A stretch of DNA of 6,665 nt, taken from positions 1 to 6,665 of the forward strand of contig JAMJQV010000120.1 in the NCBI GenBank assembly GCA_023554435.1, written 5' to 3'. Below the pieces are notes generated by a model. It made no database searches and had not been told where the DNA came from. It saw nothing but the letters and a program-made list of their open reading frames with translations. This DNA is from Gemmatimonadota bacterium. Its GTDB lineage: Bacteria; Gemmatimonadota; Gemmatimonadetes; Palauibacterales; Palauibacteraceae. This document shows, in pieces, positions 1 to 5,032 of this stretch. Position 1 is the stretch's first letter. Each line of letters starts with the position of its first letter. A program made the translations under genes and the position numbers.

Positions 1-14
1 CCCGCACCCCAACC

Positions 15-215
15 CTACTTCACCCGCCGCAGTTTCTCCCGCACCAACTCCGCCCTCCTCGGACTCACGATCCGCAGGGCGAAGTATCCGATCACGAGTA
101 CGAGCCCGATCTTGAGCGCCACGGCGAGCAGCGGCACCAGCAGCCCGAACAACAGGCTGAGAACCACCATTCCCATGAAGCCCAGGACCAGCAGCGTCAC
201 GATTGCCCTTATCAT
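15..215 (-). CDS. Small two-helix membrane protein, function unknown
   Basis: A 66-residue protein that is almost entirely hydrophobic from residue 3 to 50. It reads as two membrane helices (about 3-31 and 35-50) with little between them, followed by a strongly basic, probably cytoplasmic tail (RRAELVREKLRRVK). The ATG at 215-213 is preceded by a very good Shine-Dalgarno sequence (GGGAGG, plus-strand 223-228) with a 7-nt spacer, which is the main reason to believe the gene. It is transcribed away from the groE operon. The stop is TAG at 17-15. I recognise no family. A small membrane-anchoring or envelope-stress protein is possible but would be a guess. No promoter is evident upstream. Confidence 0.7.
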   Translation of the reverse strand: MIRAIVTLLVLGFMGMVVLSLLFGLLVPLLAVALKIGLVLVIGYFALRIVSPRRAELVREKLRRVK

Positions 216-479
216 CTTGCTTCCTCCCTATCTCTCCTCCGCGGCGGTCCACGCCCCATCCAAGTGCTGGGGACCCCGCGGCGCTTCGCTCACATTCCTC
301 TGACTCTACGTCCGCAGGGAGGCAGGGGTTTCATGCCGCCCTTCTGGCAGGCGTACGCCACAACGACAGGCCAGCCTGTTCCCCCCGCCAGGTCGGCAGG
401 CAGAATTGGCCGAAAAGCCCCCGGATGAGGGGTTTACGAGTGGCACGGACCGTGCTTCAGGCAGGACGCGGACGATGAC
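216..479. other. Intergenic region between divergent genes, no gene seen
   Basis: About 260 bp between the minus-strand 66-aa gene and the groE promoter. Open frames here are rich in R, S, P and G, lack ribosome-binding sites and show no domain, so I do not call them. Contents: the ribosome-binding site of the 66-aa gene at 223-228, the octamer CCGCGGCG twice (239-246 and 276-283), and the perfect inverted repeat at 443-455 described separately. Confidence 0.6.
443..455. repeat. Perfect 13-bp inverted repeat upstream of groE promoter
   Basis: GCACGG-A-CCGTGC: two perfect 6-bp arms around a single central base, ending 24 bp before the -35 hexamer of the groE promoter. This position is suitable for an activator or second repressor. 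The sequence shows only the symmetry; a regulatory role is inference. Short GC-rich palindromes also arise by chance in such DNA. Confidence 0.4.
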
Positions 480-507
480 TTGACCGTGGGCGCTCGCCGC
501 GTATTAT
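480..507 (+). promoter_or_regulatory. groESL promoter, sigma70-type
   Basis: TTGACC (480-485) and TATTAT (502-507) are separated by 16 bp, each one or two bases from the vegetative consensus TTGACA/TATAAT. Predicted transcription start is near 513-516, a few bases before the CIRCE element. This is the usual geometry for HrcA-repressed chaperone operons, where the operator lies at or just after the start site. Confidence 0.75.
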
Positions 508-518
508 GGGGGGCGCTT

Positions 519-545
519 CTAGCACTCGAAAGAGAAGAGTGCTAA
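519..545. promoter_or_regulatory. CIRCE operator (HrcA-binding site)
   Basis: Left arm CTAGCACTC (519-527), 9-bp spacer (528-536), right arm GAGTGCTAA (537-545). The known consensus is TTAGCACTC-N9-GAGTGCTAA; only the first base of the left arm differs. CIRCE is the operator of the heat-shock repressor HrcA, whose folding depends on GroEL, giving feedback control of groESL. Its place between promoter and groES start fits repression at initiation, and as a hairpin in the leader RNA it may also affect mRNA stability. hrcA itself is not in the window. Confidence 0.95.
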
Positions 546-608
546 CAGCGACGGTCTCGGAAACGATGAAGTTCAACCGATAGCGGAAGCACCAGGAGGA
601 GCAGACTT

Positions 609-905
609 ATGGCAAGTGCGAAAATCAAGCCCATGGCCGATCGGGTGGTCATTGAGCCTCTCGAGGAGACGGAAGAGATGCGGGGCGGTCTCTACATTCC
701 GGACACGGCCAAGGAGAAGCCGCAGCAGGGCACGGTCGTCGCCGTGGGACCCGGCCGGCGCACCGATCAGGGAGAGCTGATCGAGGTTGAGCTCAAGAAG
801 GGCGACAGGATCCTGTACGGCAAGTACTCGGGCACTGAGGTAACGGTGGACGGAAACGAGTACCTGATCGTCCGCGAGTCGGACGTGCTGGCCGTTCTCG
901 GCTGA
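609..905 (+). CDS. groES: Co-chaperonin GroES (Hsp10)
   Basis: A 98-residue protein of normal GroES length. Seven copies form the lid that closes the GroEL folding chamber in the cytoplasm. Visible hallmarks are the N-terminal strand KIKPMADRVVIEPLEE, the mobile loop about residues 18-34 with GGLYIPDTAKEKPQQG, the segment VVAVGPGRR (roof hairpin at about 45-57), and the C-terminal core KKGDRILYGKYSGTEV and YLIVRESDVLAVLG. The hydrophobic GroEL-contacting tripeptide of the mobile loop is LYI (28-30) where E. coli has IVL. The start ATG is supported by AGGAGGA (594-600) with an 8-nt spacer. It is the first gene of the CIRCE-controlled operon, 72 bp before groEL. Confidence 0.97.
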   Translation: MASAKIKPMADRVVIEPLEETEEMRGGLYIPDTAKEKPQQGTVVAVGPGRRTDQGELIEVELKKGDRILYGKYSGTEVTVDGNEYLIVRESDVLAVLG

Positions 906-929
906 GTCGGCGACGGAACAACAACGAAG

Positions 930-947
930 CGATCAGAAGCCTGATCG
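930..947 (+). repeat. Intercistronic hairpin between groES and groEL
   Basis: CGATCAG (930-936), loop AAGC (937-940), CTGATCG (941-947): a perfect 7-bp stem with a 4-nt loop, in the 72-bp gap between groES and groEL. No T-run follows, so it is not a normal terminator. It could be an RNA-processing or stability element that sets the groES:groEL ratio. The symmetry is seen; the role is inferred. Confidence 0.5.
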
Positions 948-977
948 ATCCGCAATCTCTAGAGGAGTTCAATCAAG

Positions 978-2609
978 ATGGCCAAGGAACTTGAATTTGA
1001 TACCGAGGCGCGCACTCGGCTCAAGAAGGGCGTCGACAAGCTCGCCCAGGCGGTAAAGGTCACGCTCGGCCCCAAGGGGCGGAACGTAGTGATCGAGAAG
1101 AAGTTCGGCAGCCCGACGGTCACCAAGGATGGAGTCACGGTGGCGAAGGAAGTCGAGCTGGAGGATCCGGTCGAGGATCTCGGCGCGAAGATGGTCAAGG
1201 AAGTCGCGACGAAGACCTCCGACAACGCGGGTGACGGCACCACGACGGCCACGGTTCTCGCCCAGGCGATCTACACCGAGGGTCTGAAGAGTGTTACGGC
1301 CGGCGTGAACCCGATGGCCCTGAAGCGCGGTATCGAGGCGGCGGTCGAGGACGTGGTCGGCCAGCTGGCGGACATGGCCGTCGAGACCTCGGGCAAGAAG
1401 GAAATCGCCCAGGTGGCCACGATTTCGGCCAACAGCGATTCCGTGATCGGTGATCTGATCGCGGACGCGATGGAGAAGGTCGGCAAGGACGGCGTGATTA
1501 CGGTCGAGGAGGCCAAGGGTCTCGACACCACGCTCGAGACGGTCGACGGCATGCAGTTCGACCGCGGGTACCTGTCGCCCTACTTCGTCACCGATCCCGA
1601 CAAGATGGAAGCCGTGCTCGAGGATCCGCTGATCCTGATCCACGACAAGAAGATCTCGGCGATGAAGGATCTCCTCCCGGTGCTCGAGAAGGTAGCCCAG
1701 ATGGGCAAGCCTCTCATGATCATCTCGGAGGACGTCGAGGGAGAGGCTCTCGCCACGCTGGTCGTCAACAAGCTGCGCGGAACCCTGAAGGTCGCCGCGG
1801 TGAAGGCGCCTGGATTCGGTGACCGCAGGAAGCAGATGCTCCAGGACATCGCGATCCTGACGGGCGGACAGGTCATCAGCGAGGAGCTCGGGTTCAAGCT
1901 GGAGAACGCGGTGGTCAGCGATCTCGGATCGGCCAAGCGCATCGTGATCGACAAGGATGACACGACGATCGTGGACGGAGCCGGCGACACGGACAAGATC
2001 CGGGGTCGGATCAGCGAGATCCGCGTCGCGATCGACAAGTCCACGTCTGACTACGACCAGGAGAAGCTCCAGGAGCGGCTGGCCAAGCTGGCGGGTGGCG
2101 TCGCGGTAATCAACGTCGGCGCCGCGACCGAGACCGAGATGAAGGAGAAGAAGGCTCGGGTCGAGGACGCGCTGCATGCCACGCGGGCGGCTGTCGAAGA
2201 GGGTATCGTCCCCGGCGGTGGTGTCGCTCTGTTGTGGACCCAGAGCGCGCTGGACAAGATCAAGCGCAAGGACTCCGACGAGCAGATTGGTGTACAGATC
2301 GTCAAGAGGGCGCTCGAGGAGCCGCTGCGGCAGATCGCTCAGAACGCGGGTGCCGAGGGCTCGATCATCGTCGAGCGGGTCCGCGAGAAGAACTCGCTCA
2401 ACTGGGGCTACAACGCCGCGACCGACGAGTACGAGGACCTGGTGAAGGCCGGCGTAATCGACCCGACCAAGGTCACTCGCACGGCTCTTCAGAACGCCGC
2501 CTCCATCTCCGGACTCCTGCTCACGACGGAGTGTGTCGTGGTGGACAAGCCCGAGAAGGAAGCTCCCATGCCGGCCATGCCGGGTGGCGACATGGGTGGC
2601 ATGTACTAA
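978..2609 (+). CDS. groEL: Chaperonin GroEL (Hsp60)
   Basis: A 543-residue type I chaperonin, near the usual 540-550. Fourteen subunits form the double-ring cage that folds proteins with ATP and GroES. Nucleotide-site motifs are intact: TLGPKGRNVV (29-38), TKDGVTVAKE with D51, and DNAGDGTTTATVLA with D86 (E. coli D87). The ATPase aspartate D397 lies in ARVEDALHATRAAVEEG (E. coli D398), followed by the GIVPGGGVAL segment. The apical domain spans about 190-375, including GYLSPYFVT and the segment KAPGFGDRRK. The tail ends MPAMPGGDMGGMY, a short version of the flexible GGM repeat that fills the chamber floor. ATG 978 is preceded by AGAGGAG (961-967) with a 10-nt spacer. It is the second and last gene of the HrcA/CIRCE operon, with no sign of a frameshift. 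It is one of possibly several groEL copies in the genome. Confidence 0.98.
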   Translation: MAKELEFDTEARTRLKKGVDKLAQAVKVTLGPKGRNVVIEKKFGSPTVTKDGVTVAKEVELEDPVEDLGAKMVKEVATKTSDNAGDGTTTATVLAQAIYTEGLKSVTAGVNPMALKRGIEAAVEDVVGQLADMAVETSGKKEIAQVATISANSDSVIGDLIADAMEKVGKDGVITVEEAKGLDTTLETVDGMQFDRGYLSPYFVTDPDKMEAVLEDPLILIHDKKISAMKDLLPVLEKVAQMGKPLMIISEDVEGEALATLVVNKLRGTLKVAAVKAPGFGDRRKQMLQDIAILTGGQVISEELGFKLENAVVSDLGSAKRIVIDKDDTTIVDGAGDTDKIRGRISEIRVAIDKSTSDYDQEKLQERLAKLAGGVAVINVGAATETEMKEKKARVEDALHATRAAVEEGIVPGGGVALLWTQSALDKIKRKDSDEQIGVQIVKRALEEPLRQIAQNAGAEGSIIVERVREKNSLNWGYNAATDEYEDLVKAGVIDPTKVTRTALQNAASISGLLLTTECVVVDKPEKEAPMPAMPGGDMGGMY

Positions 2610-2639
2610 ACGCTCGCTGTATGAGGGCGTAGGGCGGAG

Positions 2640-2668
2640 CGGCCCGGTCGAAAGATCGGGCCGTCTTT
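2640..2668 (+). terminator. Rho-independent terminator of groESL
   Basis: Stem CGGCCCGGTC (2640-2649) pairs over 10 bp, with one G-U pair, with GATCGGGCCG (2654-2663) around a stabilising GAAA tetraloop (2650-2653), followed by TCTTT. It begins 30 bp after the groEL stop. The T-run is short, as is common in GC-rich genomes. On the minus strand the hairpin lacks a following T-run, so it probably serves only groESL, not the convergent gene at 2699. Confidence 0.88.
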
Positions 2669-2698
2669 GCGTTGCACCGGCGCTCTACCGGAGTCGGC

Positions 2699-3211
2699 TC
2701 AGATTGCCTCTTCCGCGTCCAGCCTGCACAGCCTGAGGTACCAGCCGAGCACGGCTCCGCCCACGATACCCCCGCCTACGATGATCTCCGGCGTGAGGTG
2801 AGCTCCCGCGAGCCATGCCGGACCGACCTGCGACGCGGCGAGCCAGGCCCCGAAACCGACGATCAAACCCGCGGCAGCTCCCGTGCGCGCATTCCATCCC
2901 ACGTGGAAGAGGTTCGCCAGGGCCGAGGCGAACATGCCGAGGACGGCAAACACGGCCAGGTGAATGGCGGTGTAGGCCGCGAGGCGGCCTCCTTGCGAGA
3001 AGTTGGCGAGAGCCTCCAGCAGACCCTCGCCGTGAGTCGTGCTCGCGCCATCCAGGCTGTAGCCGGCCTCCAGCAGGGACCGGCTCAGGAACAGCGGAGT
3101 CGAAAAGGGCTCGAGGCGAACGAGATCAAGGATGAAGAAGAACGCGGCCACGGCCATCCCGGCCAGGAGGCCGGCCTGCACGCCCCATCTGCCTCGTGTA
3201 CGCAGTTGCAC
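2699..3211 (-). CDS. Four-helix membrane protein, function unknown
   Basis: A 170-residue integral membrane protein I do not recognise. Likely helices lie at about 12-32 (VQAGLLAGMAVAAFFFILDL), 78-103, 109-129 (GAAAGLIVGFGAWLAA) and 141-159, the last two rich in glycine. A non-helical, probably extracytoplasmic stretch of about 45 residues (33-77) separates helices 1 and 2. The start is GTG at 3211-3209, supported by GAGG (plus-strand 3219-3222) with a 7-nt spacer; stop TGA at 2701-2699. The opposite strand is also open here but gives a charged, low-complexity R/G/E/Q-rich product without a good start, so the minus-strand gene is preferred. It converges on groEL and is divergent from the gene at 3397. 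Its only neighbours on this strand are distant, so it is probably a single-gene transcript. Confidence 0.75.
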   Translation of the reverse strand: MQLRTRGRWGVQAGLLAGMAVAAFFFILDLVRLEPFSTPLFLSRSLLEAGYSLDGASTTHGEGLLEALANFSQGGRLAAYTAIHLAVFAVLGMFASALANLFHVGWNARTGAAAGLIVGFGAWLAASQVGPAWLAGAHLTPEIIVGGGIVGGAVLGWYLRLCRLDAEEAI

Positions 3212-3280
3212 TCGTTTGCCTCGATTGAAGGCTGCTCCCCCCGCGGGCCGGGCCGGTTGGCCACAAGGTGGGTCGGGTGT

Positions 3281-3297
3281 GGGTTTGCGTCAAACCC
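3281..3297. repeat. Perfect inverted repeat between divergent genes
   Basis: GGGTTTG (3281-3287), spacer CGT, CAAACCC (3291-3297). The 7-bp arms are perfect. It lies in the 185-bp space between the divergent genes starting at 3211 (-) and 3397 (+), where an operator shared by both promoters could sit. No confident promoter accompanies it. The symmetry is seen; operator function is inferred. Confidence 0.4.
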
Positions 3298-3384
3298 TCA
3301 GGCCTCGGATTCGACCGACGTTGCCCGCAGGCAGTCGACACCGTATGTAGACGGACGTTGCGAACCATGAAACCGTCATTCCAC

Positions 3385-3390
3385 GGAAGG
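3385..3390 (+). promoter_or_regulatory. Ribosome-binding site choosing the 3397 start
   Basis: GGAAGG (3385-3390) sits 6 nt before ATG 3397. The upstream in-frame ATG at 3367 has no comparable site, and the frame's residues before 3397 are unlike the conserved-looking body. This decides the shorter, 64-aa form. Confidence 0.6.
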
Positions 3391-3396
3391 CGAGGC

Positions 3397-3591
3397 ATGA
3401 GCCAGACGCGCTCGACATGTGTGGCCTGTTCCCGGACCTCGGATGAACTGCCGATCGTCCGCATCGAGTATCAGGGAGCGGTCATTGGCATCTGTCCCCA
3501 GCACCTCCCGATCCTCATCCACGACCCGACGAGTCTCGCGGGCCGCCTGGCCGGTGCCGAGTCGATGAAGGCCGCGGACCACCATGATTGA
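3397..3591 (+). CDS. Small CxxC/CxxH putative zinc-binding protein
   Basis: A 64-residue protein with C8-V-A-C11 near the N-terminus and C33-P-Q-H36 after a predicted two-strand hairpin (ELPIVRIEYQGAVIGIC), giving a plausible four-ligand CCCH zinc-ribbon site. The tail LPILIHDPTSLAGRLAGAE looks like one helix. I recall similar short uncharacterised proteins with CPQHLP..IHDP..L.G.L.GAE wording in environmental bacteria, but can assign no function. A zinc-dependent adaptor or a protein-protein interaction module is possible. The reading frame is open from 3268; the start at 3397 is chosen from the GGAAGG site 6 nt upstream, with ATG 3367 as alternative. Its stop is 6 bp before the GTG of the DUF454 gene, so the two are probably co-transcribed and translationally coupled. 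Confidence 0.72.
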   Translation: MSQTRSTCVACSRTSDELPIVRIEYQGAVIGICPQHLPILIHDPTSLAGRLAGAESMKAADHHD

Positions 3592-3597
3592 GCAGCG

Positions 3598-4041
3598 GTG
3601 AGCCAGGTGCCGCCAAGGGCCGGAAGACGGTATCTGCCACGCTGGTTACTCGTCGGCGTGGGGGTCGTGTCCGTCGGCCTGGGGACCCTGGGCATCTTCG
3701 TTCCGCTGCTGCCCACGACTCCTTTCCTGCTGTTGGCCGCGGCTTGCTTCGTCCGGAGCTCGGACAGACTGCACAACTGGCTGCTGAATCACCGGGTCTA
3801 CGGCCCAGTGATCCGAGGCTACCGCGAGCACAAGGCACTTCCCGCGAGCAGCAAGGTCACGATCCTGGTGTTCACCTGGGCCGCCATCCTGTCCAGTCTC
3901 CTCATCCTGGCGCATCCCATGCGCTTCCTGCTGCTTGCGCCGGCAATCGGAGCGACGTGGATGATGATCCGGATGCCGACGCTGGATCCGGCGCTCCTGA
4001 ATACGGACGGCGTGGTGGGGGCAGACGACGAAGCCGTCTGA
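3598..4041 (+). CDS. DUF454 / YbaN-family inner-membrane protein
   Basis: A 147-residue membrane protein matching the DUF454 (YbaN) pattern: a glycine-rich first helix (VGVVSVGLGTLGIFVPL, about 18-37), the family signature LPTTPFLLLAAACF (38-51), then SSDRLHNWLLNHRVYGPVIRGYREHKALP (54-82) on one side of the membrane, and two further helices (about 87-105 and 108-124). The tail is acidic and hydrophilic. The family is widespread and its biochemical role is unknown to me. The start is GTG at 3598, 6 bp after the previous stop, with no strong Shine-Dalgarno; GTG 3607, three codons in, is an alternative, and translation probably depends on coupling to the upstream 64-aa gene. The stop TGA lies 80 bp before the end of the convergent cytochrome gene. 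Confidence 0.9.
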   Translation: MSQVPPRAGRRYLPRWLLVGVGVVSVGLGTLGIFVPLLPTTPFLLLAAACFVRSSDRLHNWLLNHRVYGPVIRGYREHKALPASSKVTILVFTWAAILSSLLILAHPMRFLLLAPAIGATWMMIRMPTLDPALLNTDGVVGADDEAV

Positions 4042-4087
4042 CGTCTCTCTCTTCAGTCGGTGGTGGCCTCAGGCTCGATGGCTGTGA

Positions 4088-4120
4088 GTCGGGCAGCGCC
4101 GGATCGGCGCGCGACCCGGC
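4088..4120. terminator. Two-part hairpin between convergent genes
   Basis: An inner stem GCGCCG (4096-4101) with loop GAT and CGGCGC (4105-4110) is perfect. An outer stem GTCGGG (4088-4093) pairs with CCCGGC (4115-4120) with one G-U pair, across an internal loop. It sits between the DUF454 stop (4041) and the cytochrome stop (4122), where a shared terminator would be expected. No T-run follows on either strand, so intrinsic termination is uncertain; it could instead block 3'-exonucleases after Rho-dependent termination. Confidence 0.4.
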
Positions 4121-4121
4121 G

Positions 4122-4886
4122 TCAGTGTTCCCCGGCGGCCAGCGCCTTCAGTTGCTCCCTGGCGTTGTCATTCTCCGGGTCCAGCTCGAGTGACCGTTCG
4201 TAGTATTCGATAGCCAGCTGTCGATCGCCGCGGTTCATGTAGGCTTCGGCGAGGCTGTCATACACGTTTCCGGACTCCGGAGATTGTTCGACGTTGAGCA
4301 AGAACACCCGGACCGCTCCGTCGAAGTCGTCTTTGGCCATGAGCGAATAGCCGAGTGAATTGAGCGCGTCTTCCCCGAAATCGTAGGCGCCGCGACCGTA
4401 GAACCGATCGCGCAGGGCCTCGTAGTGGTCGAGCGCCGTCTCGAGGCCCCGGGCGTGATAGACCTCGCCAAGCTCCTCTCCCAGCGTCATGGGGCGTGGT
4501 CGTCCTCGATGGCACGTGTGACACCACATGTTCACCCGTTCCGGGCCACTGGGCTCAAGGGTCTTCAAAGTCTGGTTGATATCCCCCAACATCTTGAGCA
4601 TTGTGCGCGCACGCTCTTTGTTCGGGTTGTCATCCGACGCGAAATCGTAGGTGCTGAGAGGTTGCCCATCATCGCCCACGTGACAGTGCGAGCACCTGAC
4701 CCCCAGGGCACGCGTGAATCCTGTCATCACGGGTCGCAGGCGCTGCCCGGTCCAGTTCTCCGGCAGGACCTGGAGGTTCTCGGGATGATCCGGCCAGGTC
4801 CACTCCTGTGCAAAGGCCGGTGTCCCGGACGCGACCAGTATGACGGTCGCTGCGAAGATCGTCCATCCGGTCTCGAACTGTCTCAC
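4122..4886 (-). CDS. Exported di-heme c-type cytochrome, reaction-centre cytochrome family, with TPRs
   Basis: A 254-residue secreted protein. Residues 1-26 form a signal peptide (hydrophobic TIFAATVILVASG, cleavage site AFA before Q27), so it acts in the periplasm. The heme domain (about 33-130) has two CxxCH sites, CSHCH (65-69) and CHTCH (122-126). It has the features of the photosynthetic reaction-centre cytochrome c subunit family (CytoC_RC): QVLPENW, M54, ALGVRCSHCHVG, FASDDNPNKERARTM, INQTL, and WCHTCHRGRPRP. Classical subunits bind four hemes; this has two. M54 is a candidate axial ligand. Residues about 173-241 form two tetratricopeptide repeats (ALNSLGYSLMAKDDFDGAV and VYDSLAEAYMNRGDRQLAI), suggesting docking to a partner. 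The start is GTG 4886-4884 behind GGAGGAGGG (plus 4891-4899); a longer frame reaches 5153 but would overlap the divergent gene and hide the signal peptide. The electron partner is unknown. Confidence 0.9.
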   Translation of the reverse strand: MRQFETGWTIFAATVILVASGTPAFAQEWTWPDHPENLQVLPENWTGQRLRPVMTGFTRALGVRCSHCHVGDDGQPLSTYDFASDDNPNKERARTMLKMLGDINQTLKTLEPSGPERVNMWCHTCHRGRPRPMTLGEELGEVYHARGLETALDHYEALRDRFYGRGAYDFGEDALNSLGYSLMAKDDFDGAVRVFLLNVEQSPESGNVYDSLAEAYMNRGDRQLAIEYYERSLELDPENDNAREQLKALAAGEH

Positions 4887-4890
4887 GTTC

Positions 4891-4899
4891 CCCTCCTCC
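4891..4899 (-). promoter_or_regulatory. Ribosome-binding site setting the cytochrome start
   Basis: On the minus strand this reads GGAGGAGGG, with its AGGAGG core ending 5 nt before GTG 4886. It fixes the start directly before the signal peptide and rules against the longer open frame that begins at 5153. Confidence 0.8.
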
Positions 4900-4962
4900 A
4901 CCCACGTTAGCCGCACGATGCGATCAGCCACAGAAACCCGTGCCGGCCTGTTCGGGTTCCAC

Positions 4963-4991
4963 GGCCATTGGCATGGCCTGGCGCCTGGCGC
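4963..4991. repeat. Palindrome followed by tandem 7-bp repeat in divergent region
   Basis: GGCCAT (4963-4968), spacer TGGC, ATGGCC (4973-4978) is a perfect inverted repeat. Immediately after it, CTGGCGC is repeated twice in tandem (4978-4984, 4985-4991). A perfect -35-like TTGACA follows at 4995-5000 but no good -10 is seen. All lie in the 146-bp region between the divergent cytochrome and phosphoesterase genes, where control sites would be expected. Function is inferred from position only. Confidence 0.4.
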
Positions 4992-5023
4992 AGATTGACA
5001 TTTGTCCAACCACTCTGACTGCC

Positions 5024-5029
5024 GAGGGG
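5024..5029 (+). promoter_or_regulatory. Ribosome-binding site setting the phosphoesterase start
   Basis: GAGGGG lies just upstream of ATG 5033; its GAGG core leaves a 5-nt spacer. The frame is open back to a GTG at 4940, which has no such site, so 5033 is preferred. Confidence 0.65.
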
Positions 5030-5032
5030 CAA

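Noticed and set aside
969..2177. Long open frame of 402 codons antisense to groEL
   Set aside because: It lies wholly opposite a certain groEL gene; GC-rich codon use keeps the complementary frame open. The product is R/L/D/H-rich with no domain and no ribosome-binding site.
3321..3349. TTGCCC-17 bp-TATGTA as promoter for the 3397 gene
   Set aside because: Position and spacing are plausible, but the -10 matches the consensus at only three bases; too weak to call.
2672..3370. Plus-strand open frame of 232 codons opposite the 170-aa membrane protein
   Set aside because: The product is charged, repetitive in R/E/G/Q and overlaps the groESL terminator region. The minus-strand frame has membrane helices and a ribosome-binding site.
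3588..4193. Plus-strand 201-codon frame overlapping the DUF454 gene
   Set aside because: It is a shifted frame of a recognised family member; the product is R/G/S-rich without motifs and runs through into the convergent gene.
4122..4886. Evidence for a photosynthetic organism
   Set aside because: The family name mentions the reaction centre, but only two of four heme sites are present and no puf, bch or light-harvesting gene is in the window.
4995..5023. TTGACA as -35 of a phosphoesterase promoter
   Set aside because: No acceptable -10 at 15-18 bp spacing (GC-containing hexamers only), and the start site would fall almost on the ribosome-binding site. Kept only as part of the clustered-elements finding.
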